Below are positions 1 through 8,605 of a stretch of 64,000 bases of DNA, piece by piece. The notes beneath the pieces were generated by a model. That model ran no database searches, was not told the origin of the DNA, and saw only the letters and a program-made list of their open reading frames with translations. The stretch is taken from positions 434,001 to 498,000 of the forward strand of contig CBDCWQ010000023.1 of assembly GCA_965223435.1 (NCBI GenBank). Reading direction: 5' to 3'. The DNA comes from CBDCWQ01 sp965223435. Lineage in GTDB: Bacteria; Myxococcota; Kuafuiibacteriia; Kuafuiibacteriales; Kuafuiibacteriaceae. Within the stretch, counting starts at the first letter, position 1. Each line of letters starts with the position of its first letter. The translations under genes were made by a program, and so were the position numbers.

Positions 1-689
1 TCAATGAAGTGTTCCCGGGGAGGTCTCCAACTTTTGCGGATGCGGCGAATGCCATCGCGGCTTTCGAAATCCAGGCCTTCACACTGAATCAGAGCCCTTG
101 GGACCGTTATCTCGACGGTTCCATGGATGCTCTCACAGATAGACAAAAGGAAGGGGCGTTGCTCTTTTTTGGCGATGCGGGGTGTGGCCACTGTCATTCC
201 GGTGTCCTGTTGACCGATCAGAAAGCACACAATATCTGTGCGCCACAATTGGGGCCAGGCAAAGGAGATAGCTCGCCCGAAGATCGGGGACGCTGGCTAG
301 AGACTGAGGATTCGGCCGATCTCTACGCTTTTCGTACTCCGCCGCTGCGCAACGTGGCCGTTACCGGGCCCTGGATGCACGATGGCTCCTACACCACACT
401 TGAAGCAACGGTTCGACATCACCTCGATCCGGAGACAGCCGTGAAGGCCTATGATCACACCCAACTGCCCGAAGTCTTTAGTCAATCCATCGTGACCGAT
501 CCGGAGGTGCTCCGGGCGATGTTGGACTCCATGGATCCCTTAGTAGAAACACCTCGAGCGCTGTCCGACGAACAAATCGATCAAATCATCGCATTTCTCC
601 ATGCGCTCACCGATCCGCGCGCCCATGACGGGCTGCCAAGTACGATTCCCCTCAGCGTGCCGAGTGGTCTGCCTCTTGACGCCCCATAA
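1..689 (+). CDS. Dihaem cytochrome c peroxidase / MauG family, C-terminal part (cut by window edge)
   Basis: The reading frame is open from the left edge (codons in phase with base 3), so the N-terminal haem domain lies outside the window. The visible part holds one CxxCH haem site (GCGHCH) followed by a loop and the TGPWMHDGSY segment, whose methionine sits where the family places the distal ligand of the electron-transfer haem. A helix-rich C-terminus with ALSDEQIDQIIAFLHALTD is typical of these proteins. The family reduces hydrogen peroxide, or oxidises a protein or small substrate, in the periplasm. Which of the two applies cannot be told without the missing half. The next gene is about 390 bases away on the same strand, so this is probably the end of a transcription unit. 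Confidence 0.85.
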   Translation, partial: NEVFPGRSPTFADAANAIAAFEIQAFTLNQSPWDRYLDGSMDALTDRQKEGALLFFGDAGCGHCHSGVLLTDQKAHNICAPQLGPGKGDSSPEDRGRWLETEDSADLYAFRTPPLRNVAVTGPWMHDGSYTTLEATVRHHLDPETAVKAYDHTQLPEVFSQSIVTDPEVLRAMLDSMDPLVETPRALSDEQIDQIIAFLHALTDPRAHDGLPSTIPLSVPSGLPLDAP

Positions 690-1081
690 ACTTGTCGGGG
701 CATTGATAGACTTCTCCAACCGCTTGGGCCTGGCTTCGCGCCGGCCACAGCGTTGCGGCGACAAGCAGTAAGAACCGGACAAATCGAGCCTCGCCCCGAC
801 AAATACACATGTTGCGTGCACGACGCCATGGCGTCTTGGGGGCACCGGGTGACCCCTTTCGCTGTGCTCATCCACACCACACAAACGGGTTCGGCTCAAA
901 GCAGCTGAACTCCGGGATGAAGGTCAGGTGTCCCGGCGAGGAGACGGTGTCTCCTGGCTAGGGCGGCTATGGCCCGTGGTGAAAGTCGTAGAGGGCAAAA
1001 AAAATGGGGAGTCGGTGCCTGGCCTACACTTTGCGTAAACATCCCACATCATCCGCGCATGTCGTCTAGGAGAAAGAATCT
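690..1081. other. Non-coding gap with one strong short hairpin
   Basis: No supported gene is visible in this 392-base gap. At 939-955 there is a perfect 7-bp stem (AGGAGAC / GTCTCCT) with a GGT loop, not followed by a T run, so it is not a classical terminator. It could be a leader structure for the lipoprotein gene that follows. An AGGAGA ribosome binding site lies at about 1068-1073, nine bases before that gene's ATG. Confidence 0.4.
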
Positions 1082-3571
1082 ATGAAAATCTGCATCACCC
1101 CAACAAAAAATTATGGCAACCGGACTAGAGTCCTGGGGCGCCTCGGTTGTTTAGGCGCCCTACTCCTGTCGGCATGCACCACCGATGGCTCAGGCCAGTC
1201 TGAATCTGTCCAGCCCCTGTCGGCGGTCTTGCCGGTGGGCTCTTCGGTGCGGCACCGCTGCGTTGGCGCAACGGTTGCGGGCGAAACCGGGTGGCGGGAT
1301 TACCGAGAGAACCGTCCGGGGCTCGGAATTGTCGCCACCATCGATACTTCCGCCTGCGGCTACAAAGAATCGCCGATCTACACGGCTTCGATTGGGGGTC
1401 GGAACGGGCATTGGTCACCGCGAGGTGCCACCTCAATTTACAACGCCACCAACAGCAGCTTCGAAATCTTCCTCAAGACCTCCATGACTGCTGAGCAGGC
1501 CAACAACACCCAGGATGATGAGACCCGGCGAGCCCTCGCCTGGAGCATTCAATGGGAGGCTCACCCTGAAGGGAACGTTGACCCGTTTCAGTGTGCCGGC
1601 CAAACCACTCCGGGCAAAACCGCTTGGGAAAGCGACGGTAGGAATGGACTCGTGCTTCGGGTTGACACTCGAAGTTGTGCGTTTGACGAAGCCACAACGC
1701 CCTCTTACTTTACTGCGCTTGGCGGTGCCTCAGGACATTGGATGGCCAACGGCCACACGGCCATTTTGGACCCATCGTCAACCGGTTTCTCCATTCGCGT
1801 CCCAAACTCGGGACTCAGTGCCGATGAGGCCCGAGCGCTCTGGCACCTAAACTGGAACGCGACCGCGGCAAACATCAATGAGCACTCCATGGCGGTATGC
1901 ACGGGTCGAGCCACTGGCTGGAGGCCCTACAGTATTGCTGGTGCTTATTATATGGATATCGATAGCTCGGACTGCGGCTTCAAGTCGACGCCCCGCTATT
2001 TTACATCGCTCGGCGGAAAGGATTCTTCCTTTGTCACTGGGAGCAACGCCATCTACTTCGCCAAACCAAACGGATTTCGTGTCTATGTTCGTAGCCGCGG
2101 TGCCGATCCCCGGGACCTCAAACTTAACTGGAAAGCCGTACCCCAACCCAAAAAGCCCGCGCTTTGGGTTTGGGAGGATGATTCGATTCGAATGCTTTAT
2201 GATGCTTCTTATGCGACCGACGCCATCAAATTTATCAAGACTCATGGGTTCGGAACGGTATATCTTTACGCCGGGGAGTACAGCGATGGTTCTTATACAC
2301 GCAGCCTTCGGACTGATCCTCTCGCGTACGATACGCTGATTCGGCAGTTTCACGGCAGTGGGATCCAAGTCCATGCCCTTTTGGGTTCGGAACGGATTCA
2401 ATCAGAAAGTTGGGCTCTCGAACTCGGTTCCGATCCTGACTACTTTCACAAAAGAGCGGTGAAGGCTGTCCAGGAAGTGGCTGACTACAATCGATTCCAG
2501 GCCTACCCTGGGTGGTTCGACGGGATTCAACTCGCCGTGCTCCCCCACCGAACGGACGCATGGCATGACATCAGGCTGGGCGCTGGCCGCGAAAAAGAGA
2601 TCCTTGCCCAGTATTTGAGAATGGCAGAAAAAGTGATGAATGCTGCGGACTCCGAGCTCACCGGACCCATTGGGGCTGCTGTGCCCTGGTGGTGGAGCCA
2701 TGTGGTTGAGTTCGGTGGTGTTGAACGAAAGGTCTACGAGCATACTCTCGAGCTTTACGATGATGTGACGCTCTTGGCATTCCAAGATTATTGGGCCAGC
2801 ATCAAGACGCTGGCAGAGCGGCCCATTGCGTACGCAGAGTTGATTGGCAAGCCCATCACCGTTGGCGTCGAAACCCGCGCCGCCCGAGAGTTTGCAGCCG
2901 GCGAAAATGGGAAACTCGTTTCTGCGGAGCACATCACCTTCTGCGAAGAAGGGCCGGACGCTCTAAAAAGACAACTCGCGCAAGCAGGATCCCAAGCCAT
3001 CGCAATCCATGATTTTCGTTGGTTTCAGAGTCTTGTAGACGAGTTTGTCGATGAAAACGACCGAAAGATGTTCCCCGAGGAACGCGAAGAGCGCTGCGAG
3101 GCCAACATCTTCGACGTTCCTGACGCCGAAGAAGTTGAGGGCTTAGACGGTGTGTGGATCATACCTGCCAAACGCCTGCCTCTGAGCGGATTCGGTTTCG
3201 TAGAATCCGAGTCGAAAGCGGCCGCGTTTATCAGAGTCAACAATTCTTCCGGGTTCACTGGCTTGTATCGCTCTGAGTTTCAGGTTCGGCCCCAGGCCTT
3301 GGCGCAGACCGTGTACGCCTTAAAACCCACTCGCGGCACCTATACGGGGCGAATCTTGCACGTTGTGATCGATGGGTTTGGCCCAGACCATAAGAAGGCC
3401 GTTCTAAAACTCTTCAACCTCCGGAACTACGTGCTGCTTGTCACCGAAGAGGCGGCCGCGACTGCTGGAGAATTCCGCGTGAGTGCGACCACGACTTCAC
3501 CGGCGGCGGCGTATGAAGCGGTTGTGGTGACAGAATGGGTCAAGAGTGGAAAACCGGCTGATACCGAGTGA
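1082..3571 (+). CDS. Lipoprotein with three ~100-residue Cys-containing repeats and a TIM-barrel-like C-terminal region
   Basis: The 829-residue protein starts at an ATG behind AGGAGA. A signal peptide ends in the lipobox LLSAC (Cys 32), so it should be a membrane-anchored lipoprotein. Residues about 57-160, 169-260 and 271-352 are three copies of one domain with the shared pattern GWR/AW, D(T/S)xxC, tPxYFTslGG, and A(I)Y, plus a GF-(I/V)xV strand. Each copy holds two cysteines (60/92, 171/199, 273/298) that could form a disulfide. Residues about 358-670 resemble a glycosidase-type barrel: alternating strands such as GFGTVYLYAGEY, IQVHALLG, GPIGAAVPWWW and AIAIHDFRWF, with acidic residues at strand ends. 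The last ~150 residues form a beta-rich tail. I infer a surface carbohydrate-binding or -cleaving protein. No exact family was recognised. Confidence 0.75.
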   Translation: MKICITPTKNYGNRTRVLGRLGCLGALLLSACTTDGSGQSESVQPLSAVLPVGSSVRHRCVGATVAGETGWRDYRENRPGLGIVATIDTSACGYKESPIYTASIGGRNGHWSPRGATSIYNATNSSFEIFLKTSMTAEQANNTQDDETRRALAWSIQWEAHPEGNVDPFQCAGQTTPGKTAWESDGRNGLVLRVDTRSCAFDEATTPSYFTALGGASGHWMANGHTAILDPSSTGFSIRVPNSGLSADEARALWHLNWNATAANINEHSMAVCTGRATGWRPYSIAGAYYMDIDSSDCGFKSTPRYFTSLGGKDSSFVTGSNAIYFAKPNGFRVYVRSRGADPRDLKLNWKAVPQPKKPALWVWEDDSIRMLYDASYATDAIKFIKTHGFGTVYLYAGEYSDGSYTRSLRTDPLAYDTLIRQFHGSGIQVHALLGSERIQSESWALELGSDPDYFHKRAVKAVQEVADYNRFQAYPGWFDGIQLAVLPHRTDAWHDIRLGAGREKEILAQYLRMAEKVMNAADSELTGPIGAAVPWWWSHVVEFGGVERKVYEHTLELYDDVTLLAFQDYWASIKTLAERPIAYAELIGKPITVGVETRAAREFAAGENGKLVSAEHITFCEEGPDALKRQLAQAGSQAIAIHDFRWFQSLVDEFVDENDRKMFPEEREERCEANIFDVPDAEEVEGLDGVWIIPAKRLPLSGFGFVESESKAAAFIRVNNSSGFTGLYRSEFQVRPQALAQTVYALKPTRGTYTGRILHVVIDGFGPDHKKAVLKLFNLRNYVLLVTEEAAATAGEFRVSATTTSPAAAYEAVVVTEWVKSGKPADTE

Positions 3572-3702
3572 CCCGGTTTTTGTACCCGAATGGGTGTGGG
3601 CATCCCTGAGGTCTGAACCACGGTGAACCCCTGATGGCTGTCGGCCCGAGTTCTTGTCTCCCCGCACGGGAGGTCTTAAACAGGAATGGAGGAGGCTGTG
3701 CG

Positions 3703-4005
3703 GTGGGTAAGACGGTGGTCTGTTTTTGCGAGGATGTTCTTCTTTCGGAGATTGAAGCCGCCATCGATCAGGGCCACCGCGACGTCGAATCTCTCAAGCG
3801 CTCCACTGGCTTTGGGACCGGCGTGTGCCAGGGGAAAAGCTGCATCAACCATGTGGCCCGCACCCTTTGGCACCGAACGGGACGGAACCCGTCCTTGATT
3901 CATCCTTTTACCTCTCGGCCACCCCTTGAACCCTTGCCCCTCGGGTTGCTGGCGGCTCACCCATGGGACCAAGGGCCATCGGACCCGACTTCGGGTGAGT
4001 CCTAG
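3703..4005 (+). CDS. BFD-like [2Fe-2S] protein, small subunit of a flavin amino-acid dehydrogenase
   Basis: The start is a GTG seven bases after a very strong GGAGGAGG (3688-3695); the frame is open further upstream, but this site decides the start. The 100-residue product begins with VCFCEDV and continues to GVCQGKSC, giving the four cysteines (CxC...CxxxxC) of BFD-type [2Fe-2S] domains. In sarcosine oxidase, octopine/nopaline oxidase, hydrogen cyanide synthase and D-hydroxyproline dehydrogenase complexes this domain is part of the large flavoprotein or a separate small subunit. Here it is separate and ends nine bases before the DadA-like subunit. The proline-rich C-terminal third looks disordered. 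It should pass electrons between the two flavin subunits encoded downstream. Confidence 0.75.
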   Translation: MGKTVVCFCEDVLLSEIEAAIDQGHRDVESLKRSTGFGTGVCQGKSCINHVARTLWHRTGRNPSLIHPFTSRPPLEPLPLGLLAAHPWDQGPSDPTSGES

Positions 4006-4014
4006 CCTGGGGCG

Positions 4015-5355
4015 GTGGGGTTGAGGCTGGGTTTTGTCGGGGCGCAAGCGTTTGGTGCGGGCTCAGTCTGGGGCGAGGGTGTGAGCGGGGCAGGGCGCTT
4101 GCTTGCAGGCGAACGAGGCCCACCACCACAGGAGGCGGAGCTTCTCATTTTGGGCGGAGGCATCATGGGCCTCTCGCTTGCGTATCATGCGGCGTTGCTT
4201 GGACAAAAGGGCATTGTCGTCTTGGAACGAAGCTACCTGGCAAGCGGGGCCTCCGGTCGCAATGGCGGTGGAGTGCGCATGCAGTGGTCCAGCCCCGAGC
4301 AGGTCCAGCTGATGCAGGCCTCGATTCGCATCTGCCGCCGCTTCGCCAAGGAGATGGGCATCAATGTGTGGTTTCGCCAAGGAGGCTATCTTTTTTTGGT
4401 GCGCGACCCTACCCGTCTCGGTGCGCTGGAACAAAGTGTCCATATCCAAGCCGCGTGTGGCGTAAGGACGCGGCTGCTTTCGCCCAAAGACGTCCGCCGG
4501 GTGGTTCCTGAGCTGAACACCGAGGGTTTGGTGGGGGCGTCTTACAACCCAGAGGATGGCGTCCTCTTTCCGTGGCCATTTCTTCACGGCTATGTGCACC
4601 GTGCCCTCGAACTTGGGGTCCGTATCCACACTTATGCATTGGCCGAATCGTTGGCCCTTGCCGGTGGGCGCGTGACCGGAGTACACGCGCGGTCTACGCT
4701 CCTCGATCCATGGCGCTCCAGCGCGTCCACGCACCCCATCTCTAAAGACAAAGCGATGGTGGTCGACCCGCCCTGGCGCCATCAAATTCGCGCGAAGCAT
4801 GTGGTCTTGGCGACGGGAGCATGGGCCCAAGAGTTGGCGACCCAGGCGGGTGTGGATCTGAAAAACAAACCCTTTCGACACGAGATCTTGACCACCGAAC
4901 CGCTGAAGCCCTTCTTGGAGCCCATGGTGAGCGTCCTCGGGGAGGGGATCTATTTTTCGCAATCTGCGCGGGGCGAGATCGTCGGAGGGATGGGTGATCC
5001 CAACGAACCGTCGTCTTTTGATATCGGCTCGTCGCTGGCTTTTCTGCGTCGGTTTGCGCGCTCGGCCACGGCGATCATGCCCATTTTGGCCCATGTGCAG
5101 GTTGTTCGGCAGTGGGCGGGGTTGTACGACGCGTCTGCCGACGGAAACCCCGTGATCGGGGAGGCAGAAAAGGTGCCCAATCTGACTTTTCTTACGGGGT
5201 TTACGGGTCATGGGTTCATGATGGCTCCGGTTATCGGTGAACTTTGCGCCAAACGACTGGTCAAAGGCGAAAAGCTCGAGTATTTCGAGAAAAATGGTCC
5301 CGATCGGTTCAAGTACGGGGTCGCGGCCCACAAAGAAAGCATGATTATCGGGTAG
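4015..5355 (+). CDS. FAD-dependent amino-acid/imino-acid oxidoreductase (DadA / SoxB-type catalytic subunit)
   Basis: The protein has the dinucleotide-binding motif LLILGGGIMGLSLAYHAA at about residues 43-60, followed by the acidic strand end VVLER and the SGRNGGGVR loop. This is the FAD fold of the DadA/SoxB/glycine-oxidase group. Near the C-terminus WAGLYDASADGNPVIG and TGFTGHGFMMAP match the conserved second FAD-contact region. The group oxidises the C-N bond of amino or imino acids such as D-amino acids, sarcosine or proline derivatives. The start (a GTG) is uncertain because about 35 weakly conserved residues precede the FAD motif. It sits between the [2Fe-2S] subunit and proC, only six bases from the latter, and is probably the catalytic subunit of a heterotrimer with the protein encoded at 6253-7710. 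Confidence 0.8.
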   Translation: MGLRLGFVGAQAFGAGSVWGEGVSGAGRLLAGERGPPPQEAELLILGGGIMGLSLAYHAALLGQKGIVVLERSYLASGASGRNGGGVRMQWSSPEQVQLMQASIRICRRFAKEMGINVWFRQGGYLFLVRDPTRLGALEQSVHIQAACGVRTRLLSPKDVRRVVPELNTEGLVGASYNPEDGVLFPWPFLHGYVHRALELGVRIHTYALAESLALAGGRVTGVHARSTLLDPWRSSASTHPISKDKAMVVDPPWRHQIRAKHVVLATGAWAQELATQAGVDLKNKPFRHEILTTEPLKPFLEPMVSVLGEGIYFSQSARGEIVGGMGDPNEPSSFDIGSSLAFLRRFARSATAIMPILAHVQVVRQWAGLYDASADGNPVIGEAEKVPNLTFLTGFTGHGFMMAPVIGELCAKRLVKGEKLEYFEKNGPDRFKYGVAAHKESMIIG

Positions 5356-5361
5356 TCATCG

Positions 5362-6180
5362 ATGGATTTAAGTTCAGTGAAGATCGCCTTCATCGGCGTA
5401 GGCAATATGGGGTTTGCTCTGTTGGGCGGCTTGCTCGACAGCAAAGCGGTTGCGGCCCAAAACATCACCATCCGGAACAAACGCCCCTCCCGCTCCCAGG
5501 CGCTGCAAGAGCGTTACGGTGTCCAGGTTGCGGCCACCAATGCGGAGTGTGCACGGGGCAAGGACATCATTGTCCTCGCCGTAAAACCCCAAATCTTGGC
5601 CCGGGTCCTTGAAGAGATCAAAGAAGATGTCGGTCAAGCGTTGGTCATTTCGGTGGCGGCCGGGATCTCTGTGGACCGCATCGAAGCCGAGCTCGGTGTG
5701 GGCGCGCGAATCGTCCGCGCCATGCCCAATACGCCCGCGACGATCAAGGAGGGGGCCACGGCCATCGCTGGTGGTGCCCACGCGACCGATGAAGACGTGG
5801 CCCTGACCAAAGAAATCTTCGAAAAAATCGGGCGGGTCGCGGTTGTCGATGAAGTTCATCTCGATGCGGTCACGGGACTTTCGGGAAGCGGTCCGGCCTA
5901 CGTCTTTCTCATCGTGGAGGCCTTTGCCGACGCGGGTGTCAAAGTCGGCCTTTCACGCGAGGTTGCCATGGACCTGGCAGTTCAGACCATTCGCGGTGCT
6001 GCCCGGATGCTCCAGGAGACCCAGGAGCACCCAGGCAAGCTCAAAGACCAGGTGACCTCCCCGGGAGGGACTGCCATTGCCGGCCTTCACACCTTGGAAG
6101 AAGGCGGGTTACGCACGACCATCATCAATGCGGTTGAAGCCGCAACCCACCGGGCTCGAGAATTGGGCAAAAAGACCTAA
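5362..6180 (+). CDS. proC: Pyrroline-5-carboxylate reductase
   Basis: The 272-residue product is a full-length ProC. It has the N-terminal NAD(P)H motif IAFIGVGNMGFALLGG, the segment VRAMPNTPATIKEGATAI, and the C-terminal family signature around SGSGPAYVFLIVEAF to SPGGTAIAGLHTLEEGG. The enzyme reduces 1-pyrroline-5-carboxylate to L-proline in the cytoplasm. It begins six bases after the FAD oxidoreductase gene, so it is co-transcribed with the flavin/Fe-S dehydrogenase subunits rather than with other proline-synthesis genes. That position suggests it either recycles a pyrroline product of that complex or is simply shared by the operon. Confidence 0.95.
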   Translation: MDLSSVKIAFIGVGNMGFALLGGLLDSKAVAAQNITIRNKRPSRSQALQERYGVQVAATNAECARGKDIIVLAVKPQILARVLEEIKEDVGQALVISVAAGISVDRIEAELGVGARIVRAMPNTPATIKEGATAIAGGAHATDEDVALTKEIFEKIGRVAVVDEVHLDAVTGLSGSGPAYVFLIVEAFADAGVKVGLSREVAMDLAVQTIRGAARMLQETQEHPGKLKDQVTSPGGTAIAGLHTLEEGGLRTTIINAVEAATHRARELGKKT

Positions 6181-6252
6181 ACACTCTGCTAGGCCCGGAC
6201 CTGTGCGTTCCTGGTTTTAGGGCACCGCTTATCCGGGGTATAGTCCGAGGCG

Positions 6253-7710
6253 GTGACTACGTTTAGGCGTCAGCTCGGTGATCACGAGTCTTCGTGCACC
6301 GTCACGTTTGAGGGCCGTTCTCTTCGTGCCAAATGTGGTGAACCCCTGATGGTTACGCTTTTGGCCCACGGCATTCAGACTGCGTCGCGCAGCGTCAAAT
6401 ACCATCGACCTCGCGGGCCTTTTTGCCTTCGGGGTCACTGCGCGCAGTGTTGGATGCGCATTGATGATCGGCCCAACCGGGCGGCGTGTCTTCATGTGGC
6501 ATGCGAAGGCCGTCGCTTCTCTAGGCAAAACGCGTTTCCCTCCGCGGATCGAGATATCTTTCGAGGTGTCGACTACCTGTTTCCCGACGGTTTCGATCAC
6601 CACCGGCTTGGTGCCACACCGATGGTGCCTTGGAATGCGCTTGCAACCCGGGCCGCCCGACGGATGGCGGGGCTTGGTCCCGTGTCGTCGGCACCGGCCG
6701 CATTTTCTGGAGACGGTCCCAGGACGCAAGCGGATCTGGTGATTGTTGGCGGTGGCGTTTCGGGGCTGGCTGCTTTTTGCGCTGCACGGTCATATGGTCT
6801 TTCGGTTCTGTTGGTGGAGCGGAGGCGAAGGCTCGGGGGGCGTCTCGAAACGGGGCTTTTTGATGGTGACGAGGCATTGACGGGGCTTCGCGTCCAGGCC
6901 GAGGCCGAAACCCAAAAGGGGGTGCGCATATGGATTTCGTCGGCGGCCTGTGGCCTTTATCGTGGCCCCTCGGGGCCGGAACTCTTGGTTCGGCGCGATG
7001 CGGAACAAGGAGAGGATCGATTGGTGCAAGTATCCTTTCGAACCTTGCTCCTCGCCAATGGCGCGTACGAGCAAGCGCCTCTGTTCGTTGGCAATGACCT
7101 GCCGGGCCTATTCGGTGCCGAGGCTCTGTCAGAACTGGTGTTTAGGCACAACATCCTTCCGGGCAAGAGGGTGGTGGTGGTTGACGAAGGCCCCGAGACG
7201 GGGCGGCTTCTTCATCACAAACTCTTGAGCATGGGCGTGAAGTCCACTCGAATCAGTTCGAGGCCCGCTGGGGCCGAAAGCCCGGGTACCCTGTTCGGAT
7301 GGCGGGTGGTTGGCGCCCGCGGGGGGACCCGTGTGGTTGCGGTCAAGATTGAAAATGAATCTGACGGCCAAACCGAAGAGATTCCGTGTGACGTACTCGC
7401 TTTGGCTCTTCCTCTCGCGCCAGCCTTTGAGCTGGCAGAGCAAGCTGGCTGTGCGTTTGCGTTTGCTCCGAAGGGTGCCGGATATTTGGTGAGGACCGAT
7501 GGGTATGGTCAGACCTCTGTTCCAGGGTTTTTGGCCGCCGGTTCGGTCACGGGGACGGCGCATGCTCTGGCCTCTATGACCACTGGGACCGTCGCTGGCC
7601 TTTCTGCCGTCCTTCGTCATGAGGACAGTGAGGCCGTCCACCGGGTGCGCGCGGCGTGTTTAGAAAAAATGGCCCCGTTTTTGCTCGACATAAACCCTAG
7701 CCTGCCCTAG
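6253..7710 (+). CDS. [2Fe-2S]/FAD pyridine-nucleotide oxidoreductase (SoxA/HcnB/LhpE-like large subunit)
   Basis: The start is a GTG at 6253. Residues about 10-110 form a ferredoxin-like domain of the Fer2_4 type, with the cysteine cluster GPFCLRGHCAQCWM and a fourth Cys shortly after (AACLHV). A linker leads to the FAD motif DLVIVGGGVSGLAAFCAA near residue 160, followed by VLLVERRRRLGGRLETG. A second nucleotide-binding strand, KRVVVVDEGPETG, follows, and the C-terminal FLAAGSVTGTAHALASMTTG is the usual FAD closing motif. This is the layout of sarcosine oxidase alpha and of the large subunit of heteromeric proline or hydroxyproline dehydrogenases, without the C-terminal aminomethyltransferase domain of SoxA. 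It lies about 70 bases after proC. Substrate is not determined by the sequence. Confidence 0.8.
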   Translation: MTTFRRQLGDHESSCTVTFEGRSLRAKCGEPLMVTLLAHGIQTASRSVKYHRPRGPFCLRGHCAQCWMRIDDRPNRAACLHVACEGRRFSRQNAFPSADRDIFRGVDYLFPDGFDHHRLGATPMVPWNALATRAARRMAGLGPVSSAPAAFSGDGPRTQADLVIVGGGVSGLAAFCAARSYGLSVLLVERRRRLGGRLETGLFDGDEALTGLRVQAEAETQKGVRIWISSAACGLYRGPSGPELLVRRDAEQGEDRLVQVSFRTLLLANGAYEQAPLFVGNDLPGLFGAEALSELVFRHNILPGKRVVVVDEGPETGRLLHHKLLSMGVKSTRISSRPAGAESPGTLFGWRVVGARGGTRVVAVKIENESDGQTEEIPCDVLALALPLAPAFELAEQAGCAFAFAPKGAGYLVRTDGYGQTSVPGFLAAGSVTGTAHALASMTTGTVAGLSAVLRHEDSEAVHRVRAACLEKMAPFLLDINPSLP

Positions 7711-7730
7711 ATGGGCGGTTGGAGGTCCAT

Positions 7731-8330
7731 ATGAATCGAACTTGGCTATGTCTATTACCGGCGCTTCATTTCGCTTGTGCCACAACCAACACCACCCAAC
7801 CCGCCGCCCAAACTCAGGCGAACGCAGAGGCGGCAGCGGCCACGGCGGCCAACATGCACACCGCAGTGAAGCTTGGGCCCGAGCATCAAGGCCTCGCGAA
7901 CTGCGTAGGCACCTGGGACGTGGAGCAGACCATGTGGATGGGGCCCGAGGAGTCTAAGGCGAAGGGTCAACAAGAATGTCGTGCCATTCTCGGTGGGCTA
8001 GGCGTGGAATACGACTTTGAGTCCGAAATGATGGGCGAGAAGTTCTTGGGTCATGGGTTTGCGGTTTGGAATCCCACGAAGAAAATGTACGAGTCGTACT
8101 GGATAGACAACTTTAGCCACAGCGGTGCGGCGCAAGGTTTGGGTACCTTCGATCCCGAGACGAAAACCTTGACCGAAACGATGATTGGCACCGAGCCTGA
8201 TGGGAAGAAATCAGAGTTTCGTGTTGTCACTTTCTTCGAGAGCGACGACAAACACACCATGACTTTCTATAAGAAGATCGGCGATCAAGAGCATAAGGCG
8301 ATGGAGCTTCAATACCTACGCCGAAAGTAA
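7731..8330 (+). CDS. DUF1579-type lipoprotein
   Basis: The ATG at 7731 is chosen because GGAGGT lies just upstream; an in-frame ATG-less extension exists but is not needed. A short signal peptide ends in LHFAC, a plausible lipobox, followed by a Thr/Ala/Gln-rich linker. The rest matches the DUF1579 pattern: LxxxVGTWDVEQTMWMGP, a glycine-rich turn GGLGVEYDFES, GHGFAVWNPTKKMYESYWIDNF, and late strands covering FRVVTFFESDDKHTMTFYKK. The family folds as a lipocalin-like barrel of unknown function. It follows the oxidoreductase cluster by 20 bases, so it may share its transcript, but no functional tie is evident. Confidence 0.75.
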   Translation: MNRTWLCLLPALHFACATTNTTQPAAQTQANAEAAAATAANMHTAVKLGPEHQGLANCVGTWDVEQTMWMGPEESKAKGQQECRAILGGLGVEYDFESEMMGEKFLGHGFAVWNPTKKMYESYWIDNFSHSGAAQGLGTFDPETKTLTETMIGTEPDGKKSEFRVVTFFESDDKHTMTFYKKIGDQEHKAMELQYLRRK

Positions 8331-8351
8331 TCCCTCGGCCGGGGATTTCGC

Positions 8352-8605
8352 TTAGGCCGTCCATTGGGCTTCAGCCTCTCGGTCAGGGATGGTGTCGTGG
8401 AACTGCCCGTAGTCGATCATGAGCCGGCCGTCTTCGAGTTCGCTGAGCACATCCACAAAACGTGCGTTGATTTCAAGGTCTTCTGGATTCCATACTTTTC
8501 GGGCGAAAATGGTTTGGCCATAGGTTCCGTCGTGCCCCGTGAGGTTGGCGATGAAACCGCCAATGGCATGTTCGGCGGCATTCCAGTCTATTGTCCCATC
8601 CGGGG
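8352..8605 (-). pseudogene. C-terminal fragment of the LtrA-Kir potassium channel gene, severed by the IS200-like element
   Basis: Read on the minus strand this frame encodes DWNAAEHAIGGFIANLTG, HDGTYGQTIFARKVW, then NARFVDVLSELEDGRLMIDY and GQFHDTIP. That is the end of the cytoplasmic domain of KirBac inward-rectifier channels (pattern: LTGxDxTxxQxxxARxxY ... xARFVDVLxxxxxGRxxIDYxxFH). It is in the same orientation as the large channel fragment that stops at 9144 with HVVDENSPLYGL, which is the segment expected immediately before it. Between the two lies only the transposase-bearing insert. The fragment has no start of its own: residues upstream of DWNAAEH are IS-derived. Most likely non-functional. 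Confidence 0.8.

Noticed and set aside
939..955. Hairpin considered as a riboswitch or terminator
   Set aside because: The stem is short, no T run follows, and no known riboswitch consensus could be fitted around it.
3622..3637. 16-base identity with 6337-6352 inside the large dehydrogenase subunit (both read GEPLM)
   Set aside because: Too short to claim a duplication or remnant of a gene; flanking sequence does not align.
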